Assembly (NCBI RefSeq): GCF_036370855.1
Contig: NC_088113.1
Coordinates: forward strand, 16,822,501 to 16,886,500
Source: Dromaius novaehollandiae
Lineage: Eukaryota; Chordata; Aves; Casuariiformes; Dromaiidae
DNA length: 64,000 bases
Reading direction: 5' to 3'
Each line of letters opens with the position of its first letter. Positions within the stretch are counted from its first letter, which is position 1. The notes beneath the pieces are model-generated. The model saw nothing but the letters and a program-made list of their open reading frames with translations. It was not told the origin of the DNA and made no database searches. Of this stretch, positions 23,901-35,150 are shown piece after piece. The translations under genes and the position numbers were made by a program.

Positions 23901-26900
23901 GTTGTGTCCCTGTGGATTAATGGTATTCACAGTTCCATGTGGCTTTCTGTCATGAAAAGATAAATTTTGGAGAGTCTTCTCTTCTACCTCACTGGACATA
24001 TTGGTGTTCCAGGGCAGACACTCAATGCTTGGTTTTAAAACAGAAATAAGTTTAGTACAGGAGACCTCAGCATTCAGAATTGAATTCCCTGCACATGCAT
24101 GAGAAGGGAAACAAAAAATCTTATAAATGCAGCTACAGAAAACTGAGCATATTAGTCAAATGAATACCTTAGAAATGGGAAGGAAATGTGAAAGGCTACT
24201 CTCTGATCTGGTTTCTGCCCCCAAGGATACTTAGAAATTTTGTTAGGCAGTCATTACAAATAATCCAGCTCCAGATGCTGATTTTAAGTATTGTTAATAC
24301 AAAGGATGACCATTATGAACCTTGGATGACATCTGAAAGGGTCATGCTTTCAAAGGATGGCATTTGGAAAGTGAAATAATGTCTTAGCTATGCAATTCAA
24401 AGACCTAACCAAATATTACTGACACAGCTTCAACATTAAGCATCTTGTTCCATTTTGTTCTCTAAATGGGTTACGGTGTTGCTGCTCATTTAGGTGCGTT
24501 TCGATATTGTGCACAGAAAAAATGCTGAACTACTGGACCGACCTTTATTTTTCAAGATTAAGGTTAAAGATGTTAATGACAATGCACCTGAGTTTTCCAA
24601 GAAAGAATTTAACATTGCAATAAGAGAGCATCACAGTAAAGGTAGGTGTAATCCAAACAAGGGATACTACTGGTTTGGGTACAGGTGCTTTCTTTTTAAT
24701 TCTTTTGTCTTTCATTTTTCTTTCTTGCTAAATCTGTTCTTCTCCTTTGGTTTTACTTAAGCACTCATGGGTTTAGGGAATGAAGGACTATTTCCTACTT
24801 GATTTGTTGTCTGATCAACTTCAGTGTATATAAGCATAATGTTAAAGACATTCTGGAAAAACTGCAAAGTCTTTGTTCCTACTTACAAACCAAGACTTTA
24901 GCAGAATAATCTGAACTGTAGATCTGGAACCTGCACATGCACACTGCTTCACAGGATATGGTCAGAGACACTGTTTCACAAACATAAAAAGATCCTACAG
25001 ATACCTGAGCTAGGTGTTCTACAGACACGTAGACACATGGGAGTGGTGTCAACTCCTTAGAAGCTGGCTGAGAGATGGCTTAAATACTAGTGAATATTTT
25101 TGATACAGGAATTCAGGAGTGTAATAACCCTCTCTATTACCCTACAATACTTTAGGCAAATTGGCCACTCAAATGAGGTGGAGGCCAGAGTGTTTGCAGA
25201 GATAACCATAGCGGTGGGAAAAGATGCAGGAGTTTTGAGGACATAAGTGTCCAAGAGCTTGCGGCTATGCCTGACAAGCTCCATGACAATACTGAACACT
25301 TGTATTAATGTCTCAATTCTTCATCCTAGGTGAGCCAGTTTTACAAGTTACTGCCTTGGACAAAGATGAAGCAGGCACTGATAATTCTCGGGTGTCCTAT
25401 TCTCTAATTATGCAGATGCCCATTCTAGATGGATTCACATTTAATATTGATGCTACCACAGGTTTGATACTCCTGTCTGGATGCCTGCATTATGAGGTGA
25501 TGTAAATATGACAGTTTCTCATCATTTAATGCATGATACATATTAACCATGTTACATTGATGATGATACATAACATGATACATTAACCATGTACGAGGGG
25601 AGGGGGAGTCTCACATGCAGCTTTATAGCTGTGATTGACAAATTCTGGGAATTGGTTCTGAATCAAGTTTGGAAATTCCTTTGTTGTTTTTCAGACTGCT
25701 AGTTCTTTTAAACTTCTGGTTGAAGCCAGTGACCACGGAGCGCCCCAGCAGTCATCTACTGCAACAGTGAATGTAGCTATTGAAGACGCAAACAACCACC
25801 TCCCTGTATTTATCAGTGATCAGGTGAGAAGAAACATCATTACTTTACTAAGGCTTCCTAAACACAGTTCAGTCTTTGAAACTGCTGAATACGTTCAGTA
25901 GGGGAAGTAGGAACCCTCAGACTCTTGCAAGGTCAGGCCAAAACATACAAATGAGCTTTATGGATATAATGGCACAGTAATAGAAGAAAAACCTCTTTAA
26001 AATGTGGACAGTAAGAGAGTGCTTGACTATTGAGAGTGATGAACTTTGTTAGATTTCCATGTACAGTACTACAAGGTTTTTGTCTCGCTGTTAGCATTAA
26101 CAGTGCTGCCAGACTAGCCTATTCTAACACACCTGAGAAGCTGAGGTACTGATTACAGTCTGCCCTTGAAAGATGCTAGTGTTGATTCATGAAGGCCTCA
26201 ATGGCTCTAGACTTGCCTGCCCACAAACTCAGCACATCTTAAAGTGGCAGCCAGGTGTGGTGGCAACGTTTCTGCTGTCACATCCTGCGATGGGATTGTT
26301 TGTAACACTGGCGACAGTGCTTGTATAGCACGCACCGTGAGGATGGGAGCAATCAAACTCGCTAGTAGGAAGAGGGCTCTGAGGAGTTAAGAGCTCTGAA
26401 TGAGTAAACAGCTACACTTGAAGTCAGGTAAGAGCTTATCAGTTTTCAGGTTCAGGCCCAAATACCAGGACAGAAAGCCAAAAACTGTTTTTGTGATTTG
26501 CATGTTGACACATTCAAAGTACAGAGGCTTGTCAAGCTCAGGTATGTGTAAAGACTTGAAGCTGTGAACAGTAAGGATAGATGCTGGGTTACAACAGTGG
26601 GTACAAAGCAACCTACAAAAGCAAACAGTTGCCTGAGTGTTACTGTGGTAGGTTATGGTAGGTCTCCTGCCTGCAGAATGGTGTTTGGAGGACTGGAAGG
26701 AATAAGGGTAGATAATCTGCCAAGGCAGGTTTGTACAAGAAATCTGTGCTTCATCATTGCTAACTCCAGGCTAGTAAAAACTCACATCCTTCTCTCACAG
26801 CAGTGATTTGTCTCCTCTCTCTGAGTACATACATTATTCTTTACAGCATGTTTAAACTGTGCAACCATTTAACATGTGTACAGTTAAAGGTGTGTAACAG

Positions 26901-29900
26901 GATGCCAGAAAGGGACTGCTTACATATTAGAAGGCAAGAATCTGAATTTTCACAGGATCTCAAACATGGGCATCCTCTATGAAGAAAATAAGTTACATTT
27001 TGTCACCATCTCATCTTTTAAGTTGTATTTCTACCTTCAGTGATTTAATTGGCATTGCTTAGCCTGTCCATGGAATGCTAGTTAGGCTAGACTGCACCCT
27101 CGAAAATTCAAACCGTTGTGAAACGATGAATTAAAATCTCATGCATACATTCCTGACCCTCTAGAAAACAAATAACATCTGCCAACAAGTTCTGGCCTAA
27201 GCCTGTATGCACAAAACTTCTCTACATGGCAGAAAAAATGAGGATTCTTTATCACTGAACGGGGACCTGTGAACCACAGTAGACAATCACAGAGCCAGAA
27301 GGAAGTAGTTCCACAAGGCCTGGAGTTGGAGCTCTGACTCAAAAGGTCAAATGCCTGGCTAACAGGCTCCTTCCTCTTGGAGAAAATAAGGATTATTTTT
27401 TTCCTTTCCCCTCCCAGTACCAGCTACGGATTTCGGCAGGCCAAGAACACCCAGCTGCATTACGGCTGCAAGTGGAAGATGAAGACTCTCGCAACACTCC
27501 AGCCTGGAGAGCAAAATACAAAATAATAAAAGGCAATGAGAAGGAACAGTTTGCCATTGCGACTGATCCGGAAACAAATGACGGCATTTTGAGTATCCTC
27601 AAGGTAATGTTACTGAGCAGACTGGAGAAGATGTAATAGATGAGCTACAACACAGAAATCCATAGCATGGTCAATCTGACTGCAAGACTAATAGTTTAGC
27701 AGCTTAGCTGAGTTTGGCAGCTCACCTCTGGGTCCCAGGTACCTAGAGATGACTGCCACAGCAAAGGTCATAATCGCTAATGAGGCTTTTGTCTGGGGTT
27801 TTCAGCCTCTCAGCTATGAGAAGAACTCTGAAAAGACACTTGTAATTTCTGTAGAAAATGAAGAACCTTTCTTCTCATGTAAAAACGGCGAAGTGATGAT
27901 CTCAAGACCAGAATTCATGAATATAACTGTGAACATCAAGGTCTTACAATCACAACATGCTCCTCAGTTTCACCCTTCTATACTTATTGTCCAAAAAGAA
28001 GATCAAATGAAGCCTGGGACAGTATTTAGAAGATATCTTGCTACATATCCAGATGATGTACCAAGGAAGATGAAGTAAGTGGAGAGTCTTTTAAGTCTCA
28101 GAATAAGAAGTAGCTTAGGAAAACAAAGAGGTTTTCAAGTTTAATTTGGTATCTGTACATATATGTATATACATACACACATATATTTAGTCATATGAAC
28201 ACACACATTAGAGCTGTAGGTTTACTCCTGATAATACAGAACAAGCTATCTGGATCTGCAGTAAGATACAGTTTTACAGGTCCATTACTCAGTCCTTGAT
28301 TGCTCAACATTTTTGCTGTCTTCCTAGTAAGAGTTTTACCGAAAACCAGGTTGCATTATTTAAATGCTAATTTCTAACACAAAATTTTGATGCTATAGAA
28401 AGCATTGGTTCTAAGAATAGTAATCTGGTGTGGAAATTAGATATTTTCTTAGCCCCTAAGAACAGATTCGCGAGGTCTATGCAAGGTCTATTAGCACAGA
28501 ATGGGGAAATTTTTCTTTTGGCTATGCTGAAACTTACAGCTTGTTGTAGAGTTAGCAAAAGTAAGCATCACTAATAAGCAAAAAGACTTAAAGAGCTTAT
28601 AAAGAAAGATGCAGTAAAAGTTTTCTCTGCTTCAAACTCCATTTAAGAAAATAAAGGCACCTTGTACCTTTTGCCTTTCTTTCTTTTCAAGATATGAACT
28701 AGCTCATGACCCAGCTGGTTGGATGAGTGTGGATGAAAATTCTGGAGTCCTTAGTGTGGCAAAAGAATTTGATCAAGAATCCCCTTATGTGAACAACAGT
28801 CTGTACACCATTATCGTTCATGCCACTGATGATGGTAAGTAGCCAGTCAAACAATATTCAAGTAGTACTTGGACTGTTTGAGAAGCGGTGCGTGTCAGAG
28901 GTCTAAAATGATAGCAAGACTAGGAATCTGAATAGAGAATTGTAATGGGGAACACCCTAATATTTAAAACTTAACTTTCTCATGTGACTAGTAAGATAAA
29001 CCAGGCAGATACTCTGCCAATGGGTTGGCTTTTGTCAAATACTAGTTATCAGTATTCTTGTGTTTCTTTTGCTCCTGTCTAGGTATTCCACCACAGACTG
29101 CTACTGGCACCATCCTCCTTTACTTGTCTGACATTAACGATCGTATGCCAGCATTAGTGACTCCTTCTTTAGATGTGTGTGACCAAAAAAAATGGACACC
29201 TCTCATTGTAAAAGCTAAGTCTGCTTTGGTTCAGAATGTGAATGGACCATTTACATTTGAACTGGCTGAGGACTCTGAAGATGTGAAGCATAACTGGAAA
29301 TTAGGAAGGAACTTTGGTGAGTGCTTCCTTCCATGTGCTTAATGAGAAACTTACTGCCATGTATGTGCCCTCTAGTTATTTTACTGTCTCTTATCTTTAT
29401 GGTCTGTTACCTGTTAGTCTCACGGAGACTGAAAGGACATGGAAGAACAGCTTTCAAAATGTACAGGGCTGCTGCAATTTGAAAAAAGCTTTATTGTTCT
29501 TCATCTCTGTTGAGGCCAGGACCAGAAGAAATGTGTTCAAATTGCAGGAAAGGGGTAAAACAGATGAGGAACAGCTTTGGCATTTGATTAACTTCTTAAT
29601 GAATTCTAGAGGTTATCAGTGTGGTTATGCCAGAACAAACTGGGACAGATCCTTACAGGCTCAACAAGACGATAGAGCAGGATGCCATTTTGTCCTGTTC
29701 ACTTTGGTGCATTGAGGATGGAAAAGGATTAGACATTGGGGTGCAAATGAGTTTCCCTTGAAACTCAATTGTTGATCATCACCACAAGGGACTGTAGAAT
29801 ATCAGACTTCTTTCCTTCAGTCTTGAAGTAATTTGCTTGTCTTCTTTTTAGGGCAGTCTGTTGAGCTATTAATGTTAAGAAGCCTCCCACAAGGTAGTTA

Positions 29901-32900
29901 CTTGGTGCCGTTCATTATTCGGGATGGGCAAGGATTTTCTACAAGGCAGAATCAGCATGTAAGGCTCTGTGCTTGCCCAGATGGGCGTACATGTGAAGAT
30001 TCACCACTTTCACAAGCATCAGTGAGACTTGGAGGCAGTGCCATTGCACTAATGCTGACAGCTCTCCTATTATTACTGGGTAAGTAACCTCCTAACTTGC
30101 GCGCGCCAGTTATCTACCACCTGGCCATAAGATCTCACTGCAGTTGCAGCCTATGAACACGTGCTATGATCTACCAGCCTAATACACTCAGGCAAGTGGG
30201 AAAGACCATTTGCCTTAATGTATTAGAGTGTCATGAAGGTGTGACCAGCTCATTCTTGTGGCACTTCCATCCATTTGTCCTGGCCCATGACCCCTTCTCT
30301 CTTTAAATCTTGGAAAGACTTTAGTTTTGTGACAGAAGACATTGCCATTCCCATCTAGTAACCAGAGAGCTTTTTTCATTGTTGATAGCCAAGAAAACTT
30401 TCAAATTACTGGCCACTATGATACAGTGTGTAATGCAGTGGAAGATGGTATCCAAGGCTGACAGTGGAGGGTAACAGACCCTGCAAAGATTAGTGCAAAC
30501 TATCTCCACTCATGACTGGGCTGTGAAAAGGTGAGGACTGTATATTACAGAGAAGTGAAAAAAGAGAAGATAACATGGATGTATGGAATACTTACATGTG
30601 TATGAACAACGATAAATATAAGTATGCAACCTAGGAAAAAAGAAAGTATCTAAACGGAAAAGCCAGAAGTGTAATGTTGACAAGCAGATTTTTTCAGCTT
30701 GTTACCTGTGAAAATCATGATTATACTGCAGACAGACAGACAGACAGAAGACAACTGGCAAATTATTTGTGTCAAGTAGTAAGCAGGACTCTAGTACAAA
30801 GTGAATATTCCTGTTCAAATTGGATGAAATTAAAAGACATGCAATCATTTTGACATTAGCCAAATGCTGACTAACTGGAAGAAGTAAGAATTTCTCCTGT
30901 AGGTTATGCTACTCAGTAATTGTTTGTTATACAGCTGCTTCCTCTGCAACATGTGGCTGCTGCTGGAGAGATGGCATACTAAACTACTGATTATCTGAAA
31001 CAAAAATTAACAAGTCATCTGCCCACTATGCAGTCCTCAGGCTACTTGCAAGTGATCTAGTATGTGTGCTTGCTCAGTGCAGCACTCCGAGGAGATAACA
31101 GCTTAGCTTTCTAAAGCAGGCTGATCACTCTAGGCCAGGCATTGCATCTGCACAGTACATTGCTGGAGGTTTCAGAGTCAGTTCATTTTGAACTGGCTTG
31201 GCTACCTCACCACCCCCCTGTATAGAGCCACACACGTCTATTTACAGTGTCCATTTCACCATTTCCTTGCTTGTTTCAACAGTTTCCATTATTCTACTTT
31301 GTCGGTTTTATGCGTCAGGATCCAAAGGCAAAGCCAGTCTTTCACCTCAGGAAGGTGTACAGACTTTAATCACCTATAATGAAGAGAGCAGAATGCCTTT
31401 GTCTCAGGTAAGCACAAAAGCATCCTCACCCAGTCAGTGCCGTGTGGCTGAATCTGTGCTAGTCATTCTTTTTCTTATGTTCCCTCTGGTTTTGGTATTG
31501 AGCAGAATAAAGCCTCTTTTGTCACTAAGTATATCTAGGGAGTAGTGTTCTTCATGAACTGGATGATGCTACTTTGGTGACCAACTCTATTTTCACTCCT
31601 ACCATTTTTCAGTATGTCCTAGACCTTCACAGGTGCCTCATCCTACTGAGGAATCCAACACATGAGGAGGCACATCATCTCTTGTCATACTGCACACACT
31701 AGTGTTTTCAGCAAGGAGGGAAATGGAAGTGAAAAAGTAAAGAGTCTGCAAAAGTGTGATCCTTCACAGTCTAGTTCAGTTTGTTATTAACACCTTCCCT
31801 CTCCCTGTGTGCAGGCTAGGCTGGACGCTACAGATGCTGCCACTCTACTGCCTGTGTCTGCTGAAGCTGGAAAAGTGACTGTCAAGGTAACTGCCAGTGT
31901 CCTTATATCTTATTGTAAATGCCCTTTTTCGTACTGCAGAAACTGGTAATCCTGAGAATGAGATATGATATTAAGAATAGTAGAAAGAATAATGCAATAT
32001 ACCTCAATTAGAAAATAAGTGCCATTTGGTGGAGATGCCAAGATTATTTTAAAAACCAGTGGAACAGTTTCAGTTTGAGACTGGCACTTTCTTCATTAGT
32101 ATCTGGTCTAAATATTTGGAAGTGTAATTTCTTCCAAGGTTCTTATCACAATATCTGAATTGATATGCAGGAATTTTTATTCAGCTCTTGGTGTAAATGA
32201 AATGGAACCATCATTCTTCAGATATCAAAAACACATTGGCCAACATCTTTTACTAAACATATTGTAAAAGCATGAACAGAATTTGTAAGTATTTTTCTGG
32301 ATAGAAAAAGTACGTTTGGGGGGTTGAAGGCTTTTAAGTTTGTTCTGCAGATTTTTGTACTGCTGGTAATTCTCTAACTTGTGTAACAGATCTCTATTCT
32401 TATTGTAAAGAATGCCTGAAGGAAATTCCGGGTCTGTATCACTAAGTGATTGCCATGTGCTATATCATATGTATGTAGTGTTCACCAAGAGATTCTAAGA
32501 ATCTCTTCCTGTCTTACAGCATACAAAGAAAATGTAAAGCATACAGTCTTTTTTACAGATGTGAGAACCCAATTCCACAATCCTTAACTCCTTACTAAGG
32601 AGTTAGGATTACTTGTGTGAGTTTACATCTTAGAGATGTCATGTTTGGTGCAGTTAAAGAAAAAGAATCCAATAAATTTAGAGGAAGAAATGTATTTAAT
32701 TACTGGAGATTATGAAGAATACCTACAGTTTGTGACTCTACATACTGAGTGATTTACAAACTCCAAAGAAGAAACAGTCCCTGACCAGGAAAAGCTGCAA
32801 CGTAACTTGAAAAGACAACACAAGAGAAATCCAATTGGATGTACTTGTACTGCAAAGAAATGTTAGTAGGTGCCTTTAGGCTGGTCAAACCTTAGATATT

Positions 32901-33952
32901 ATGTCTGTCTTTCAGGATGGCCTGTACACTAAATACGATGAGACCTCTCAAATAAGATACCTTCATCACATCCTACAGACAGTGGACAAAATACTGGATC
33001 AGGTAAGAAACAGCAGCTATTGAATCTGCCCCGTGCGAAGCTGGCTTATAGGAACAGGAGTCAAGAATGGGAAACAAGGCTTACAAAACTGGAAGGTTGC
33101 TATAACTTCAGCTACTTTCTCAGCACACATCTCAGAGTCTCAGAAAGAAGTATTGCTACTGAAAGGAAGAGATATATTTGCTGGAGGAGCAGTCAGGTCT
33201 CTTCCTTGTTGAAGATGCCTTGCCTCCTACAAATCTTGTTGCCCCTGACTGGTCACCCAGAAGTTAGCACAAGGCTGGGCTCTGTCACATATGACAAATT
33301 TCTTCTTCAAGATTAGGAGATGCGGCTAAAATACTTCCAATTGCAATGCTAGATTTAAAGATTAAAGTTCAGTTCCCTGCTATTTCACTTCTGTGAAATC
33401 CTAGTTCCTCTTACCATACCCTGTCAGGCCGTTGAAGGTTCACAGGCCTTTCCTTCCTCCGTGCTTCCTTGCGTCAGACTGTGTTTTCAGAATCCAATCA
33501 TGTTTACTTGACTGTCTGTTCCACTGTAGGTCATATGCTCCTTTTTGCTTTATTTGCACTCAAGGCAAAGTTCAGGCTCAGATGCTTTTGCAGCTGAGAG
33601 TTGCAATACAACTTTTCCTTATCAGAGACGGATACTTTTCACTGTAGCCTCCTGCCTGATTTGCATACCATGAATCCCTTTCCTTTCCAGACAGGCAGTA
33701 GGAGCTTCCATGGTGATTTTTATTGTTTCTTCTCTTCTTTAGAAATTGTATGACCAAAGTAAACTGGAAGATGATGGGCACAGCTACGAATCTCACAGAT
33801 ATGCTGAGGAAGGAGAACTAGAGAGAAGTAGCTCCTTCCACTCTCTCTCCATTGTCAGCGAGGAATTGCCCTGGGATTTTTTGCAAACTCTGGGGCCAAA
33901 GTTTTCTGCTCTGGAGGAAATCTGCCAGAAGCGATTTCCATCATTCAACTAA
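20655..33952 (+). CDS. CDH26: Cadherin-26 (CDH26), 15 coding exons
   Basis: Exons at 20655-20687, 22426-22548, 23096-23257, 24494-24641, 25330-25496, 25695-25823, 27418-27603, 27806-28074, 28692-28834, 29083-29316, 29852-30079, 31283-31407, 31815-31886, 32916-33002 and 33743-33952 join in phase to 771 codons plus stop. CDH26 is a single-pass cadherin of epithelial cells. Visible features in order: signal peptide; furin-type site RRTKR at 25-29; EC1 starting TWVITTI with Trp31 in the position of the strand-swap Trp2; DRE at 98-100; linker DVNDNAPEF at 132-140; EC2 with [10 protein letters not shown] near 165-174; linker DANNHLPVF at 242-250; EC3; a linker lacking the acidic motif at 362-371; EC4 with DQE at 433-435; DINDRMPAL at 470-478; a Cys-containing membrane-proximal domain; a membrane segment at about 593-614; and a tail of about 155 residues. 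Segments such as [18 protein letters not shown] and SDIND match human CDH26 strongly. Missing pieces, if any, would be in the N-terminal leader. Confidence 0.93.
21199..21217. repeat. Short (GT)n microsatellite
   Basis: About nine uninterrupted GT units inside CDH26 intron 1. Confidence 0.9.
22426..22548 (+). CDS. CDH26: CDH26 exon 2 (propeptide end, start of EC1)
   Basis: The acceptor is TTCTTTATCCAATAG, ending at 22425; the donor is GTACAA. It reads [20 protein letters not shown] and on to [21 protein letters not shown], matching human QPLRRSKRRWVITTLELEEE. It contains the proprotein-convertase site and the Trp used for strand swapping in classical cadherins. 41 codons, phase 0 at both ends. 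Confidence 0.9.
23096..23257 (+). CDS. CDH26: CDH26 exon 3 (EC1)
   Basis: 54 codons reading [20 protein letters not shown] and on to DREKTPSFQ. It is nearly identical in pattern to human [20 protein letters not shown]. It carries the DRE calcium motif. The acceptor is TTTTCAAAAG and the donor GTAAAC. Confidence 0.95.
24494..24641 (+). CDS. CDH26: CDH26 exon 4 (EC1 end, EC2 start)
   Basis: It reads [20 protein letters not shown], then [14 protein letters not shown] and [12 protein letters not shown]. The intact DVNDNAP linker should bind calcium between EC1 and EC2. It ends one base into a Gly codon; the donor is GTAGGT. Confidence 0.95.
25330..25496 (+). CDS. CDH26: CDH26 exon 5 (EC2)
   Basis: It reads [20 protein letters not shown] and ends SGCLHYE, where cadherins usually have DYE; here the Asp is replaced by His. 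The acceptor CATCCTAG ends at 25329 and the donor is GTGATG. Confidence 0.95.
25532..25592. repeat. Imperfect direct repeat in CDH26 intron 5
   Basis: The phrases ATGATACATATTAACCATGT and ATGATACATTAACCATGT follow each other about 40 bp apart just after exon 5, with a shorter ATGATACATAA between them. This looks like a small tandem duplication; no function is implied. Confidence 0.6.
25695..25823 (+). CDS. CDH26: CDH26 exon 6 (EC2 end, EC3 start)
   Basis: 43 codons reading [20 protein letters not shown] and on to [13 protein letters not shown]. The linker is DANNH rather than the canonical DANDN. The acceptor is TTTTTCAG and the donor GTGAGA. Confidence 0.95.
27418..27603 (+). CDS. CDH26: CDH26 exon 7 (EC3)
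   Basis: 62 codons reading [20 protein letters not shown] and on to [15 protein letters not shown]. It closely follows human EC3, including TPAWRAKY and STDPETNEGILNVIK. The acceptor is a strong pyrimidine tract CCTTTCCCCTCCCAG; the donor is GTAATG. Confidence 0.95.
27806..28074 (+). CDS. CDH26: CDH26 exon 8 (EC3 end, EC4 start)
   Basis: It reads [20 protein letters not shown] and on to [20 protein letters not shown], matching human VENEE and FHPQSFIVNKEEGARPGT. The EC3-EC4 linker reads [10 protein letters not shown] and lacks the acidic residues of the DANDPP-like human linker. The donor is GTAAGT. Confidence 0.95.
28692..28834 (+). CDS. CDH26: CDH26 exon 9 (EC4)
   Basis: It reads [20 protein letters not shown] and on to [21 protein letters not shown], in line with human YELVHDPANWVSVDKNSGVV. 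DRE of other cadherins is DQE here. The acceptor is TCTTTTCAAG and the donor GTAAGT. Confidence 0.95.
29083..29316 (+). CDS. CDH26: CDH26 exon 10 (EC4 end, EC5 start)
   Basis: It reads [20 protein letters not shown] and on to [20 protein letters not shown]. It corresponds to human [20 protein letters not shown] and FTFELDNTWGNAEDTWKLGR. The donor is GTGAGT. Confidence 0.95.
29852..30079 (+). CDS. CDH26: CDH26 exon 11 (EC5 and start of membrane segment)
   Basis: It reads [20 protein letters not shown], then [14 protein letters not shown], then [16 protein letters not shown]. The Cys-bearing stretch just outside the membrane matches human VRICPCASGLTC. The donor is GTAAGT. Confidence 0.95.
30729..30751. 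repeat. (CAGA)n microsatellite
   Basis: Several CAGA units in a row in CDH26 intron 11. Confidence 0.8.
31283..31407 (+). CDS. CDH26: CDH26 exon 12 (membrane segment end, juxtamembrane tail)
   Basis: It completes the membrane helix (VSIILLC) and continues [20 protein letters not shown], then [15 protein letters not shown], matching human EGHQTLVMYNAESKG. The acceptor is TTGTTTCAACAG and the donor GTAAGC. Confidence 0.93.
31815..31886 (+). CDS. CDH26: CDH26 exon 13 (tail)
   Basis: 24 codons reading [20 protein letters not shown] then VTVK. It is short and weakly conserved, but in phase and flanked by GTGTGCAG and GTAACT. It corresponds to the human RPALLICTAAAG segment. Confidence 0.85.
32916..33002 (+). 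CDS. CDH26: CDH26 exon 14 (tail)
   Basis: 29 codons reading [20 protein letters not shown] then QTVDKILDQ. The acceptor is GTCTTTCAG and the donor GTAAGA. It occupies the place of the human segment ending AETLNQKL, with low identity. Confidence 0.85.
33743..33952 (+). CDS. CDH26: CDH26 exon 15 (C-terminal tail and stop)
   Basis: 69 codons plus TAA, starting [20 protein letters not shown], then [20 protein letters not shown] and ending CQKRFPSFN. The pattern of acidic stretch, YAEEGE, serine cluster, then [17 protein letters not shown] parallels human VYSEEGE, SLSSLASL and LLDSLGSKATPFEEIY. This is the distal part of the tail that in cadherins binds beta-catenin. The acceptor is TTCTCTTCTTTAG. 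Confidence 0.93.
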   Translation, partial: KLYDQSKLEDDGHSYESHRYAEEGELERSSSFHSLSIVSEELPWDFLQTLGPKFSALEEICQKRFPSFN

Positions 33953-35150
33953 TTTCAAAAGGCCATGGCTATTTATGGTGTTACAAAGGCTTCTGGCAGA
34001 AGCACTGACAAAATTCTAAGGAAAGAACCATCCACATTTCAAAGATTTACAGTGTGTTTGCACCACCAGTACCTGGCCTTTTATTCTTCCTGGCTATAAT
34101 GTTTGCATGTCTGCAGCTAAGAACATGACATGTGTATGACATAGTAGGTAAAGGTAAAAATAGATCTACCAGGCTAGAAATTGAAGTCAAAATTCCATAT
34201 GGAAATAAGACAACTTTGAAAAGGGAAGGCGACTACTAGCTAGGCCAGGGATACAGTCCTTTCTCCAGGAAGTGGATTCTTTAAATCCAGGGTGGCTTTC
34301 AAACAGATTAGCTTTAGTACAACCATGCAGATCTGACTGGTGATCAGATCTTTTCTTTCCATATGATCTTGAAACATCTAAGAGAAAATGCACCTCTACT
34401 CTTGGCAAGCTTGCAACTTTCATAATGTCCTGAGAGGTCACCACCATCCTTGCCTTACAGCATAAAATAGGCACTCATTTAGTCTTTGCACACTTATGCT
34501 GGCTGTTAGTATTATTACACTATCATAAATAACACTAAATGCTAAGAAATTGTTGACAGAGTAGAAAGTATGGCTATTCATTTTTTCCAGATAACTTCTC
34601 TAAATTAGCTAACAGTGATTGTGCTAAGGAAATTCAGGGATTTCCTCAGGCATCATTAACAAAGTAGCTGACATGATAAAGAAAGGATGGTATCAGATTT
34701 CTTTATATGGAAACCACAGATGTGTTACTTTTAAATCGTGTGGTTTGTGCACATCTGCATGTGTGCAATGGCCTATGCTCAGTTATAGCATGATGGCAAT
34801 CGATGTTACAACACATGAATGAGGAAAGAATAACTCCAGAAGATAGTATTCTGCCATTAGATAAGTTATATAAACAAAAAGAGATGGAATTAGTCAGTCT
34901 TATTTCTATTCTATTTTTGTGTTAAAGAAAAACGTTCCACCTAAGGCAAGCACTAGGTCTAGTATCTAAGGCACTGTTCTTCCGTTTCAAAGTTTACTTA
35001 AGCAATAAATTATACTTTTGCTCAGATGTTATTAACTAATAATTCAAGGGTGGAAACTTTCAATCAAGTGTGATTAAAGAATCTGGCTGAATGGCAGGGA
35101 GCTAAATTTTTCTAAATGCCAGCAGCCAGATCTGTTTACACAATAAATCA
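33953..35150 (+). other. CDH26: CDH26 3' UTR and immediate downstream DNA
   Basis: AT-rich, non-coding. AATAAA occurs at 35004-35009 and 35142-35147, either of which could end the transcript. Nothing else is recognised. Confidence 0.4.

Noticed and set aside
29317-29851. Open frame in CDH26 intron 10 as an extra exon
   Set aside because: Exons 29083-29316 and 29852-30079 already join in phase and match the human protein across the junction (WKLGRN then GQSVELL).
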